The position numbers and the translations under genes were made by a program. Source: Paramacrobiotus metropolitanus (taxonomy: Eukaryota > Tardigrada > Eutardigrada > Parachela > Macrobiotidae). Taken from it: DNA of 64,000 nt. The stretch is taken from NCBI RefSeq assembly GCF_019649055.1, contig NW_026570364.1, positions 62,001-126,000 of the forward strand, read 5' to 3'. This document shows, in pieces, positions 46,190-58,946 of this stretch (the stretch's first letter is position 1; each line of letters opens with the position of its first letter). The notes beneath the pieces are model-generated. The model searched no databases, was not told where the DNA came from, and was given only the letters and a program-made list of their open reading frames with translations.

Positions 46190-48913
46190 TGCCGTGAAAA
46201 GTGGGCCTTTCACTAGCGCCGGCGGAATATGTAGAGCGCAGTGCTCACGACGGCGTCGTAATCAGCGGTGCAATACAATAATGAAACACAGTCAAATAAA
46301 CTGCGACGAAAAATATTTCACATGCTTATTGATTATAATATATTCAGCTCACACACAAACACACAACCGATCGGGGCTAGACGGATTCATACAACAGCTT
46401 CATTTTCACTTGTTCGTACGAAAGATATTTGCGCCACTTGCACGGACAAAAGAATGATTAAGCCCCGGTAACCGGCGGGCGTGGCCGAGAAACATTATGG
46501 CTGACCATAATTCACGGCATGCTTGCACCGCACGGCGGAAAAATCAGACTGACCAATAAACGGTGTTAACAGCTGCCTCCGCGGATTGTCTTGATTAGGA
46601 AGATTTATGGAAAATATTTGGTTCTGAACTTCTGATCAGTCACAGACTGCTGAATGTCAGTTTTATATAAATGTATCAATAGCTGTCCAAAAATAATTGC
46701 CGCTAAGTAAAAAATGTCTGATTTGTCTTTTTTTTAAGTAAAGCAAAAACTTAGAGAAATCAAAGTTCCAGAAGTAGTTAAATCTTCCAAAGCTCGGAAT
46801 AACACACATAATTCTTATTATTTTTCAGAGCTTCACATGCACTCGAGTTCGGGATTTTGAGCCACTGTTCTACGTTCGCTTGTTAAGAGCGACTTTCTGC
46901 CGTCCTACAACTAACCGTGATAGGCTCAAGACAACGGAATCGAAATTTAAAACAACGAAAATTTGCTAAAACACATTTAAGGGTTAAATTTCCTGTGACA
47001 TGTATCACAAAAAATGAAGCAGCTTAGTTTTGGTCTCTAATCATTTATACTTGTTTTAGCGCTGTCTCGAAAGCAAAATTAGCAGCTTGCGTACTATAAC
47101 GCTGAGTTTTGAAAACTACTCGTATGGTTGTTCTGTACACGCCTCTTGTCCTGTACTGAGGCGATAAAAGTTTTTGCCACAAAGCTTTCCTTTATTACAA
47201 AAGTACCCATCGGTGGATTCTTGTGTTAATTGTTGCGTAGTCAGTTAACGTATATGACTGCATATCAATACTGGCACGGTATGCCTAGGGAAGGACTCGA
47301 TTCCTTCAAACAGATGTAAATCGTAATCGGAAAAAATTATGACATGTGCATGTGCTTATAGCCCTCGCAATAAAGTACTAATGGACAAAACGAAACTGAA
47401 AGCAACGATAAAAAATTGATCACTTAATAGTGCAAAGGTCAAGTGATTAAACTGCCACGCGCAGCGGCGAATGGGACTTAATTGTGCTTCGATACTGATT
47501 AGCCGGCGCGGAAAACTGACCATTAGCACAACGGACTGACCAAAAGAAGCACGAGAGATGGCCAATAAACGGGCACTCCAGCGGCAGCCAACAGCATCTT
47601 CACTTTTTCTATGCCGCCATGATTTTCTCACAACACGCTATACAGGCGCATGCAGTCGATATCGAGAAGAATTCTTGACCCAGAAATTATTGAGGAAAAA
47701 CATATGTAGGCAATAATTATCGATCGGCTGCAGACGGCAATCCGGCGTATATGTGCCGCATTAATAGTGGCCGGTGGTTATGTAACGGTAGAAAGGAGAA
47801 AAAAGAAGCCACTTCATTTTAGCAGTGATCGTGTGAAAAAGTGGACTATGTCATGTTGCAGAGATGCTTCTTGTACCCACGAGTACTTGCGTACAAATAA
47901 TGTGCATTTTGTTACGCATTCTACCTTTAAATTTTCTACCTATCATTCAGAGAAATAAACAAGCGTTTCCCGCTCTTTCGGATACCACGAAATCAGTCCT
48001 ATTTAGGGATTTTTTTTAAAATCTTTATTTCCGCCGTTATAATTTAATATTTATTACAATATGCTTTCACACTGTTGTATTATTGATAAACTGTTAATAA
48101 ACGCGGACGCTAACAATACTCACACGTTAAAATTACATAATATGGTTTTTCTGTCGTTTGCGGTAATATATAAGGATTAAGGATTTAATGGCAGGAATAA
48201 AAAAAAGCAGAAACAAATCTGGTATGGTTGAAAGTTTTCGGTTATTCTTGATTAAGGCAATTGCACACTAGACGAAATTTCACTGACATCGGTTGATGCC
48301 CATTACCTACGAGCACTGCAGCTCACTCGCTGTATAAACTTGCAAAATTTTCGATTTATGTATCTTAATTTATGGTGCATAATTTGTCTATTCCACTACC
48401 TGTCTGACTGGCCCAGACTGGGACTGTTGCCTTTTAATCCATTTCACAGCTTTCAGCTTATGGTAGATTTTGTAACATCCATGACAACAAAAATATAACT
48501 CTGACTGCACGGAACAACAACCATTAAAATAAATTCTAAAAAACAGCTACTCGTACTACTGAAGTGCTGAAGTCTGTTAGCGACTTAGCGTGTACTTTAT
48601 GCAGAGCTATGACATCAGTATTACATGGTTCACAACCTGATTTTAATTATTTGAAAACTTGCAACAGAAGTTGTTTGCTTTCATAAAAATTATCCGGATT
48701 GTGCATTTATAATTTCAGAGACTATAATGAAACTTTGAAAAAATTAAATTGCTTAATTAATTTTGAAACTGTCATAATTTGGCGACCATCTGTCCATCTG
48801 TTTTGATAATACCCGTTCAAGCGCGAAGCCTTCCACGGCACCAAAATGTATTAAGAATTTTTTAAGTTTCACCAACGCTGTTTTAAACTTGCATACATAT
48901 ATGAAGCGTATAA
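46190..48913. other. Intergenic region between divergent ZP and OTU genes
   Basis: AT-rich. No coding exon is recognised. The minus-strand 91-codon frame at 47631-47356 has no domain. The region should hold promoters for the ZP gene and the OTU gene. Confidence 0.4.
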
Positions 48914-50435
48914 ATGCAAGTAGACGACCTGCGTGACTTCCTCCCCGTCCAACAGTACACCGATCTGGACGAGCAGCTGCGTTATTTAGGCCTGAAGATC
49001 CGCATTATTGAGGGTGACGGGAACTGCTTTTTCCGCGCCATGAGTGACCAGCTGACCGGAAACTGCGACACGCACGGCGTCTACCGCAAGGACACCGCCC
49101 ACTATATGCTGGCGCATCGGGAGCTGTTTAAGGATTTTATCCTGCATGAGGATTATGAGGAGTATGTGCACGGACTGGGGCAGGATGCTATCTATGTGGA
49201 TAACGACTCGGTGCTGGCCTTTGCCCGCATGATGCGCCTGAATGTGATTGTCCACCAACTGAACCAGATTCCGCTGTTGATTGCCGGGACCACCGCCCCG
49301 GATGCACGGGAGTGTCATATAACGTACATACCGCAGCATTACAATAGGCAGGTACAAGTACACGCACGACCCATGTTATGAATAATAATAATTTTTTATG
49401 TACTGTATCTGCATGCTTGCACTGTATAGCGCTGTCCTTTTTTTCCAATCCCCTCGATTACATTTGATCATATAAACAATATTTATGCACATTATGTATT
49501 TTATAAGCAGACGTCATTTTATCCCACCAGAAGTTGTCCATATGTGGTACTAATATATAATGTGTTGTTTTGACTTGATAATTATGTAATAAAGTATGTT
49601 GGTCAGTACAATAAAAAAATGATAGCACTTATGGCAGTATTCTTTTAATTTCTATTTGTCAGAAAATTTGTGTATGGTCACATTTAGGCATTTTGATATT
49701 GATGCCGACTCCGGCCTGTCACTGTGCTACGATTGATACTACAGATTTGAAGGCCTCATAACCAGATCGAAGTGGTTTTTGTCGCAAGCTTCTTGACAAA
49801 TACAGCACATATGTGTTGATCAAAAAGTGGATGTACAGAGTAAATTGTAAATCTTCCGGAGCGTAAAACCAATTATTGCATTGTAATGACGTGGTTCCCA
49901 AACCAGGTATAAACTGAAGATATGTATGCTTGCATGTAACGAGGAAATTTTTCCCTTAATTCCGCATAATACATAATAACCTGCTGTTTTTCGAATACAA
50001 AGTACTGGTATTAATTTTACAGTATTACACCTGTGACCTTGTTGTAGTGTGCGGTGGTCCGATGAAGAGGACAACGCCGAAGTATCCGCCGATGTTACCT
50101 GCCGGGCCATCCGCCGCCTTGTGCAGATCCACGCCCGCGAACAACGGCGTCGGCAATCGCAGAGCACTTCCGACGAAAGCGGATCCGGCAGTGAACGCGG
50201 TCAGTCGCAAACGCGTAACAACACTGAAAAATACTTGCATATTAATGAGAAATCAACAGAAGAAGCGGTACGGAATCTGGCGACGGACAAGGGTGTCACC
50301 TATCAGAAAATGCTAAAGGTCATGGAGACCGTCGACTGGGATCCGGTGGCGGCCGAGAAGGCGCTCGACGCCCAGCGTAGCCGGAGAAAATCCCGGAATA
50401 GTGCTAAAGGCCGTTCGAAAAATGTCCCGCGATGA
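48914..50435 (+). CDS. OTUD3: OTU-domain deubiquitinase, OTUD3 type, 2 exons
   Basis: Exons 48914-49347 and 50048-50435 give 273 aa. An in-frame TAA sits immediately before the ATG, which fixes the start. The OTU domain starts near residue 20. The catalytic loop is EGDGNCFFRAMSDQL (Asp 35, Cys 38). The central part is NDSVLAFARMMRLNVIVHQL, and the histidine is in ECHITYIPQHYN (His about 142). The C-terminal half has an acidic segment (WSDEEDNAEV), an Arg/Ser linker and a UBA-like helix pair (EEAVRNLATDKGVTY, VMETVDWDPVAAEKALDAQR), as in OTUD3. It ends in a basic tail. OTUD3 is a cytosolic cysteine protease that trims Lys6- and Lys11-linked ubiquitin chains. The two exons join into HYN-S-VRWSDEEDN only if the intron begins with GC (AG|GCAGGT); a GT donor four bases later breaks the frame. 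Confidence 0.88.
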
Positions 50436-51191
50436 AAAAAATGGATGGTCCAGTTTATTTCAGAATTTCTAATTCCACCATCGACCATGCATGGTAATTT
50501 TGCGCGTACTCATTGTGCTCGTGAGTCGTGCCTGATACGTTAATTTTGAACCATTACCTTTTGTTATGGACAACGATTTTGTTGTCAATATTGCCAAAGC
50601 ATCTCAACACCAAAAATGTCACGACAGCATTTTGCAATGGATATTTATTTCTTTTGATCCGCTAAATGGGGAATGCCGTGACTTTCGTTGACATTTCATC
50701 ATTTTTTTCGTACAGCATGCACTGTAATTATGATAGACCGTAAATATGTACGTACATTTGTTTAGTACCTTTATTAAAAATGTTGTTTTTGTTTCTTTAC
50801 TGATATGCAACAGTTATGAATTTTTATTGTAAAAATAAAAGTCATTAATAATCTCGATAGCTGTTGTCAGCCTAAGCTGGCCTCTTGATGATTGTGAGTT
50901 CCTAATTAAATTTCAACGACTGCAAAAGACAATCCCAAACATCCCAACCGACTAGAAACAATTCATTGTAATTTGCATAAACACCATCGATTTGAGTCAT
51001 CTTCTCACAATATTCCTCGTCATCACAACAACAAAAAATTCAACGACAAAAACAAAATCTACCGGACTTTCTCTTGGCACCTTTAATAACCACATCAACT
51101 CGGGACATGTTAACAGCAACTTTTCACAACTAATCCAACGCTTTAGTAACCAGTCAGGGCCAGACTTGTTTCGTCGCACAGACCGTTGTCC
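50436..51191. other. Intergenic space between convergent OTU and EPT genes
   Basis: AT-rich 3' flanks. AATAAA occurs near 50834. No gene is seen. Confidence 0.5.
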
Positions 51192-54100
51192 CTAATGCCG
51201 GTTCCCGGTCTTCCCGTTGTCCACGTCCTCGTCGATGCGCTCCAGCAGACTGCCGCGCGGCGTATGCAGCGGGGGCTTGGAGATGGAGAAGGCGTAGATG
51301 TTGAGGAAACTGGCCATCTGGTGCACCACGGAGAACCCGTAATGGATCTGCGCCACGGTCACCAGCACGGTCAGGGCGTACACGGTGGTCAGCTCGTGTT
51401 CGACCATTACCGACAGTCCCATAACACCTACGTAAAGACATCAGGCGTTACTCGCATGACCAGCTTATTCAACCCTCTACCGAAACCTCCAGTAAAATTT
51501 GTTAAACCAACTAAATAATCTCTGTTGAACCAACACAAACCAAATCACCAATTTAGGACGTTGCATTCCATACAAATCTTTGAATTCAGATTACTGATAT
51601 CGAAACCTTCAACATAATAAAACATTCACGACCAACAGCTATGGCCAAAACGGTAAACCCTTTACCAACGGAATAAACACAGCACACAGCTCGCAAAAGT
51701 AAAAAAAACCAGATTTACCAGGACCTCGGCCGTCCTGCAAAGCTCACTGCTCTTACATGTAGATCTGTACCGAATTTAATTTTCCTAATTCATACAAAGT
51801 AACCGTTTTTAAAGATTTTTAAAAACTAAAGTCGTATTTAATGCGATTTTTCCTCAAATTTTCGTTTAAGTTTAACACATTAGTGTTTCAATCTTTCGGA
51901 TATACCATCACACTACAATATCTGACAACTACGACGCGCATGCTATCTGCACCCTGTGGAAGGGAAAAGTTAATGTTGGAATAACACGAAATAATCCGAA
52001 AATCATATGAAATACAAATCGAAATAACGTGATATAATAATAATAATAATAACATGAAATAATCACACGCACACATCTTATTATCATCAGAGAGATCAGC
52101 AAATTGTTGAATTAATGCTACGAGTACCTGTAAATGCCAAAATCACCGGCACCAGCAGCCAATGGAACCAGCGGGCTTTGGTCAGGCTCATCTGCGTGAT
52201 AATCAGCGCACAGGTAATATTGGAGCACACCGTTCCCGTCATCCACGAAAACGCCCGCAGATCCGTAAACAGAATCCGATTCGGTGACAGCACTCCCCAC
52301 AATAACGTCACCACCAGCAGGATCGTGATGGGCGACAACGGTCGCATGGCTTCCACAAAACTGTTATGCTTCAGTGTCTTATTGGCGTACGCGCGGTACA
52401 TATTGCGCAGTGTCGTCGGGATGGTCAAGAACACCGCGCCCGCGTACAGGGATAATTCAAAGCCCACTCCCGGACTGATGCCCAACACGGGCAGCTTCAT
52501 ATGCCACACCCCCTGGCCCCAGATCCCGGTGATGATGTAGACGATCAGGCCGACCACTTGGCTGAAATCGTAGCCCCATGGTAGATATAGGATGCCTGCG
52601 GAAGAGGAAAGCGAGAATGTCATTAGTTTGTTACAGCAATGTTGGCTACATTGCGGGGTTTATTTTTATCCTGGCCCGTGCGAACCAACTATACCCGGAC
52701 TGGCTGGAAATAGCACTGCCGATGGAAATGGCTCGCAACGAGGAATGCTGCCAATTTTCCTGGAGTATGCGGCGTTAAGGGTAATTACGACTGATGTTGC
52801 CGCGGAAAACAAAGAAACGAAGCCGCATATGGATTTTCACATTATCAAAATATAAAATTTAATTAGACTAAACTAAAAATTTTATACAAATATTTACTCT
52901 ATTATATCATCATTATTTATATCTGACGAAAGCAACTGACGAATTTGATGAAGTGATACGCTGCCAACACTCTACGTTTGTAACACGTTTAAAGTATACT
53001 GTACATCACGGTTCACGATATTATTTAGCCAGCACTGGGACAGGTTTTCGTCAATAAGTGAAACAATGATGAATTGCACGCAGACAGAAAGCAACAATAC
53101 TTTTACAACAAGAATATTCCATAATGTACATAAATACTTGCAAGTCTTAAATTTGAATGTTAAGTAGTTAACACAATTTACGGCAGCAATTAGACATTAT
53201 TCTTTTAATCAAAAAAGTAAAAAGTCTGCCGAATCAACACAAATTTTCGGGTGCAGTTGTTTCGTTTTCAGTTTTTGGGTTTGATCAACTCCAGTTTCGC
53301 GACCTGCAGATACTTCATAATATTTCATATACTACTTAGATTCTTATGCACAAGGCTGCATTATTAAGTAATTTATGCCACTGTTTGAGAAAAAAATTCA
53401 ATAAAACACTTTCTAAAATTCAATTTCTAACACGATCAACATAAATAAAAAATTTTTAAAAATCTCCGAATGAAAATTTTTAATGTCTTTCGAAAACTAA
53501 AAAATCAATGGCTAATGCCCCTGCCCCCTGGTACGTTCCAAGCGATTCAACAAAGACACATCTGCCCAGTGGCACATTATCCACAGCCTGAAGTCCTAAA
53601 CGAACTTTAATCAAACAAATCAAAGTCGCTACATATTGTACAATTATAATTCTCCATGGATAACAATACAACCGCGCAAAAGCTTATTCAGCAAACGGCC
53701 AGTCAACTTTATCGGCCATCTTCTCCATAACGCCGTGCAATAACATGAGCAGAAATTGTATCAACTGCAGCTCACCGAACTAAAGCAAATTATACGGTAG
53801 TAATTAACAATCTGTTCGGTCAATGCGTAATACAACGTAAAGTTTGCAAGAAAATTTATAGAGTGCGCAAAAAAAGTAGACAAATTGGCGAATAACGATG
53901 TATCATCATTCAGAAAATTTTACGTACAGCAAAATTATTACTACAATTCACATCATATATAAAGATTGCCGAGTTATTCGAACTGTATAAAGACACCTTG
54001 TCGCATGACGACGAACCACTACACTACGACACTACACGCCTGAACTAACAACAGCAATACATCTTATATTAATGGTATTAATGGCTCTTATTAAAACACT

Positions 54101-55032
54101 GTTTCCAAACGCTTAACAATTACTCAAACAATCACAACGTGAAAAAATGTCAGTTTTGCGGCACGAAAAAAGCCTGTGGGATTACAGGATTAATGAGCGA
54201 TCAAAAAGATCTATAGCACATCAAATAGTCGCGATCAACCGAAAGATCAGGCAGGTATTTCGCAAATTACAAATTAACGCAATTTTGTTTCAACGCAATT
54301 TTGTTACAACATTTTGTTACAACTTTGTGAAATCTAAAATTCCCTGTTAACAACTTCATTCCCCCAGATTGTTCCGGCATTACGCTACTCAGTTTACTAC
54401 GTACGTACTTAGTATTAACTCTGCTCACCCGTATTGTACTTTTCCCAATGTGACAGCGAGAACAGCACCAGCATCAGCCACAACGCCACGAACATGCGCA
54501 CCGTCGGAATCCCGTACTCCGGCTCCCGTCCAAACACCGAATACAGACACAGACAGTGCAGCGTCGTCACCCACGAATCCAGCCCGTGATCAAACAGCTC
54601 CCCCAACGGGGAACTGGACTCGGTGCGGCGCGCATGCTTCCCATCCAGCCCGTCCAACGTGTGCGCCCAGAAATGATTAAACGCCACAAACCACCACACC
54701 CACCGCGGGATAAAGTGGGCGGGATTCCCCGCCGCCGTTAGATCATAGTCGTAGTAGGAGAGGACGGCAAAGTTCAGGACAATCAAGAGGAACCCCGAGA
54801 GGGTGAGGGTGTTGGGGGCGATGGAGCGGGGAACGTAGGGGACGAGGGCGTTCCAGAAGGGATGCATGACGTAGTTCGACAGGGGGGAAGTATCGACTGC
54901 GGAGTATTTGTAGCGCTTGAAGCCCCGCAGCTCCTCCGGGAGGAGATACGTGCTCCATGCTCCCGGGGCGGGCATTCTACTGCGCTCCTGTAAAAGGCGG
55001 GGTGGACTCAGAAAGTGCTCGCGCAGATGCAT
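51192..55032 (-). CDS. Ethanolaminephosphotransferase, EPT1/SELENOI type, 3 exons
   Basis: Minus-strand exons 55032-54429, 52595-52128 and 51427-51192 join in phase 1 and give 435 aa (human SELENOI has 397). The conserved start KYKYSAVDTSPLSNYVMHPF, the SGFLLIVLNF helix and the CDP-alcohol phosphotransferase signature are all present. The signature DG..AR...G...D...D runs from DGKHARR to GELFDHGLD. LSHWEKYNTG then crosses the first intron into ILYLPWGYDFSQV. Several membrane helices follow, and AQIHYGFSVVHQM is near the end. The enzyme moves phosphoethanolamine from CDP-ethanolamine to diacylglycerol in ER/Golgi membranes, the last step of PE synthesis. The C-terminus reads FSISKPPLHTPRGSLLER, where vertebrates have a UGA-encoded selenocysteine, so this protein is not a selenoprotein. 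The start may be the ATG at 55032 or the later Met of RSRMPAPGAW. Confidence 0.9.
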
Positions 55033-55830
55033 TCTTATGTTAATTTATTTTAAAAAAAATTTCTACGGTTAAGTGATTATATAAAAAAGTTAAGATTAAA
55101 AATGCACAAAATCAGGCGAAAAGGGAAGAGCAGGGAACCGGAGCGGAGACCCTTTGGGGGTTCTCGCGGTCGGGCATACTGAATTTTGCACGTGGATGGA
55201 GATAATTAATGGTTAATCAATAATAAAAAAAGCGGTTAGAGCGTACAGGGATGTGAAGATGAGGATCCAAGGGGGAATGGGACGGGTCCGATTCGATTAG
55301 CAGAACAGATTGCTGGTTATTATCAGCCTGCACGTCGTCGTCGTTGTGGGGATCAATAAGGGGAACTGTATCAAGTGGACGGGAATTACTATCAGTTAAA
55401 CTCTCGGGACGATCCATTCAGTGTACTGGCCGTACAATGTTGACAATAATGCCAGGGCATCCTGCCATCCTGGGAAAACGCCAAACGGGCAGAAGGGACA
55501 GATGGATACGATCACGGCCGACTCAGTGAAGTGAGCAAACTGACTGATCAGCTGCGCATACTGGGAAAGGCAAACAACATGTTCGATACTTTTTCGATGA
55601 GTCACCGTCTGACAGTCACGCCGCACGTTGTGCCAGAAAGGCGGGACCGGAAATGCGACTGCTGCCTGACTGCCATTAATTTTTCTGTTGGAAAAAACAT
55701 CTACGCTTGTGATATCTACATTTTTATAAATTTTTTCCCAGAAGGTTACAGGCTTTGCCGGCATTCATTCTGCTTGATTTCAAGTAGATCTAGAATGTTT
55801 ATACGAAATTTGGCTTTGTATTGGCCATGG
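55033..55830. other. Upstream region of the EPT gene
   Basis: A minus-strand frame at 55417-55217 (MDRPESLTDSNSRPLDTVPL..., 66 aa) has rather protein-like composition but no domain, no splice partner and an in-frame stop just upstream. It is left uncalled. Nothing else is evident before the transposon end. Confidence 0.35.
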
Positions 55831-55891
55831 AGCTAGACTCGAAAGGCACTTTAAATGCGTTCTGTACGATACAGAGCCGGAAGTTCTGTAA
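55831..55891 (+). repeat. Harbinger terminal repeat, copy 1
   Basis: These 61 bases (beginning AGCTAGACTCGAAAGGCACT) are identical to 58619-58679. Here they lie about 235 bp before the transposase start. Confidence 0.8.
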
Positions 55892-56125
55892 AAGTGAATT
55901 TACCAATCGTGCACCGCTGAATCTTACAGAGCGTTACAGAGCAGCGAGACCACTAACTCAAAATATGTGCCCGTACTGTTAATTCGAATTAAATTTAATT
56001 TTATTTTTTCACCATGTGTCGGTGATTTCAGATAGTCACGCTCTGTCTTGCTTTTTGACACTTCTTTTTTATCACGTACGGTTTTCATTCCCCTTTTGCA
56101 AGATTTTTTACAAAAGTGCTCGAAT

Positions 56126-57349
56126 ATGAGTTCTCGAAAAAAACTCCTCTGCGACTTGCAAACCCTTTGTGAGCTGGAGATTGTTGAAAAAGCGCTCGAT
56201 GAGTCTTCGAGCAGCAGTAGCGACGACTCATCTGAGAGTTCCAGTGAATCGTCGGAGAGTGAAACCGATGAGATTCTTGAATTCACTGCCTTTTTATCCA
56301 GTAAACGATTTCTTATGGACCGAACCGTTGTACCGAAGAGGCATGACTGGATGGAAAAACTGGGAGTCGCCAGTGATACTACGTACCGAGCTGAAGTCCG
56401 GGTTACGAGAAGGATTTAAAAGAATTTACGATCTTATTTGCGGACACCGTGTTTTCAAAACGAATCAACAAATATCCAGCGGCCAGTAGATTTTCAGTTG
56501 GCGATTGCTTTATATCGATTTGGCCATTATGGAAATGGAGCTTCGTTTAATCATATGTCTTTTAATATGGGACTGTCTTGTGGCGCCATTGAGCTATATA
56601 CCACGCATGTCATAACGGCTCTTTTATCTCTGATGCCACAGTTTGTCCAGTGGCCCGATAGAAACGAAAAGCGAAAAATCAAGCGAAGGTTTTTCAGGAA
56701 TATGGCTTCGAAAATTGTGTGGGATTAGTAGATGGGACGCTGGTGGTTTGGATTCATGTCCGTCAATGAAGGAGCAGACTATTTTAGCCGTAAAACTGCT
56801 ACGGGCTGTCTGCCATGGTGGTGTCGGATGACAAAAGCGGATACTCCACGCATTCACAGGATTTCCAGGAGCGCGCATGATTGTCGAGTGTACAAGCACT
56901 CATCACTCGCGCAGCGACCAGAGAAGTTTTGAACCCGAAGAATATCTTCGCTGACAGTGGATACCAGCCTGACGTTCACGTCGTCCCTGCCTACAAAGCT
57001 CCTGAGAGTAACTTGAAGAAAACAGCCTGTTCAACTTTCTCCTAGCGCAAGCACGGGTCGGAAATGAACACTGCATTGGCATACTCAAGGGCGTTTTCAA
57101 AGCCTCCGGGGCTGCGGGTGATAATAAAACAGCAGATGACCATAAAAAAGCTGTTTTTGGTTCCTGGCGTGCTGTGTGCTGCATAATATTCTCCACGATA
57201 TGGGCGACGCATATGATGAAACATGGACGGAGGACGAAAATGTTGCTGAAACTGTAGTGCCATCCCGACAAGAAACTTTACGGAAAATCGTGTGGGTCGC
57301 CAAAAAACGCGAGAAGGTGAAGCGGCTGCTGCTAATCAACAAATCGTAG
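56126..57349 (+). pseudogene. Harbinger DDE transposase, frameshifted copy
   Basis: It begins MSSRKKLLCDLQTLCELEIV and has an acidic Ser-rich stretch (SSSESSESETDEILEF). The frame then breaks repeatedly. Compared with the intact inverted copy (63887-62835) it lacks single bases in runs, for example TTTTT for TTTTTT and GGTTT for GGTTTT, and two bases in GGTTACGAGAAGG. It also has an extra G before AATATCTTCG. The pieces PVDFQLAIALYRFGHYGNG and GLSCGAIELYTTHVITAL show the family. It is non-functional as written; the pattern of changes is also what unpolished long-read sequence looks like. Confidence 0.8.
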
Positions 57350-58490
57350 CCGTATTTCAGCGTGAACTTTGCGGACAGTTTTACAGATGATATATGGAGG
57401 TGAGTAATTGCCAGAACTAGTTTCATAAAGTACTTTTTTATGTCTGAATAGATATCGTATTTTTAATTTAAAAATTCCGTGAATTTTAAAATTTACATTG
57501 TATTTTAGTTGGTAATAAATTGTTTGGCCATCGCCCAAAAACACTGTAATTTTTTAAATCTTCAATATTGTATGCATTTTGCTGCTGTCGTGTCACGCAT
57601 TTCTTAGACTACTGCGCTCTGCTTGACTCTTGCTTGCTGATTTTTCCTCAGAATTTCATCCGCCTGCGCCCCGTGCATCCTGTTACATTCATTCATACTA
57701 TGTGGAAATTTGTTGGTTTGGTTCGGCGTCTGGCGTTAACTGGGATTATTTTCGGATCGACTGTCCGCTCAATTTTGCAGATGATTCATGTCGTATATAC
57801 TGCTGCATCTAGTTTGCACTGAAACGCAGCATCGGACGCACCAAATCCAGGCGACGCTCTTCCTGATCGCCGTCATCGGGTTTATCGCGCTGAGTATCTA
57901 CCTGACGATTCTGTATTATGACTCCTTGCCGCGTATCCAGCGTTTTCGCTCACCGGGATGGACGGAGTGCACCGTCCTTATCGCTCTGCCTGAGGCCCAG
58001 AATTCTCTGCCCGATACGCGCTGGATGAGGATCCTCGAGAAGATGGGATTGTACTCGGCCTTCGTGACGGATAAGCATCCACCGCAGCTTACGATGAGGT
58101 TATTGCCATCGTAGAGCTGACGGAGAATCGATTTTTGGACGATGTCGAGTGCCAGTGTATGTTTGGCGGGGATAAAGGACTGTTGAAAGCGGAGATTCGC
58201 GTCCATAACGAAACCCGTCGCGATAGGCATGGGGTAAGAAGTTTCTACTCAAATTTTTAACACATTGAAATTAAGGTTTATTTGCGTATTTTCAAATACT
58301 TAACATTTTACTTTTTATCCGTAATTGACGAAAAACGTTTGATAAAATCGGCTGATTTGACGTATTTTGCCCCAAATCCCAAACAACAACTAATTTTTCC
58401 GCTGAAATAATCAATATTTCTGCACTTTAGTCTTTAGATAGCAGTGATACGAGAGTGATATTTTTATAATCAATAACAATTATTGCGTTT
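56202..58490 (+). repeat. Left arm of a 2.3-kb inverted duplication
   Basis: The arm pairs with 61693-64000 in inverted orientation. Lengths are 2289 and 2308 bases. The other arm runs into the end of the window, so the full length is unknown. The homology ends sharply after TATTGCGTTT at 58490 / 61693. Confidence 0.9.
57813..58233 (+). pseudogene. GT92 glycosyltransferase 5' fragment (truncated copy)
   Basis: It matches the inverted copy at 62371-61950: a membrane anchor (LFLIAVIGFIALSIYLTILY), then SPGWTECTVLIALPEAQ, MGLYSAFVTDKHPP and, after a one-base frame change, YDEVIAIVELTENRF. It ends with the donor CATGGG|GTAAG. The copy breaks off in the following intron at 58490, so the catalytic half is absent. 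It also lacks one C in the CACCCAAATC string of the other copy. Confidence 0.65.
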
Positions 58491-58618
58491 CTATCGTGGA
58501 ATGCCGTTATCCAGCAGTGGTACAACGAAGTAAAAGATTTTTACGTTTTGTGGCCCCAGCACCTGGTATTTGTTCTGGTATTTAATTTTAAGTTTGTGCT
58601 TGTTTCGTGATACTTATT
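58491..58618. other. Junction between the two Harbinger copies
   Basis: This is 128 bp of AT-rich sequence between the end of the truncated copy and the terminal repeat of the second copy. No feature is seen. Confidence 0.5.
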
Positions 58619-58679
58619 AGCTAGACTCGAAAGGCACTTTAAATGCGTTCTGTACGATACAGAGCCGGAAGTTCTGTAA
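58619..58679 (+). repeat. Harbinger terminal repeat, copy 2
   Basis: Identical over 61 bp to 55831-55891, and 268 bp before the Myb/SANT start. Since copy 1 flanks the transposase end of an inverted element and copy 2 flanks the Myb end, the two are best read as the two terminal inverted repeats of one family. Confidence 0.75.
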
Positions 58680-58946
58680 TTTTTCGATCACACCCCCCTA
58701 CCTCTGATTGGACGGCCGAGTTAAAGTGTTCTGTATCTAAAAGGAACTCTCCTGCTCCGTTACGATACAGAACTCGCATTTTTCACCACAAGTCAAAAAA
58801 ATAATTTGTCAAAAGAATTTGTTGTGAATTTTTCATGTGCCAACTGTACGCAGAAAACTTGAGTTTTGAGTTTACCTTTGAGTTTTGATTTTAATTGAGT
58901 TTAGTTTAACTTTGAGTTTTGAGATACGCTATTAGATTAGTGCAGA

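Larger units (their letters stand above)
55831..58490 (+). mobile_element. Truncated, inverted PIF/Harbinger copy
   Basis: It starts with the 61-bp terminal repeat (55831-55891), then carries a broken transposase and the 5' half of a GT92 fragment, and stops abruptly at 58490. From 56202 to 58490 it is a near-identical inverted copy of 64000-61693. The Myb half of the element is missing. Differences from the right-hand copy are mostly single-base losses in homopolymers. Confidence 0.75.

Noticed and set aside
55217-55764. Minus-strand frames upstream of the EPT gene (MDRPESLTDS..., MPAKPVTFWE...)
   Set aside because: The first looks protein-like but has a stop immediately upstream; I could not link the two or find a domain.
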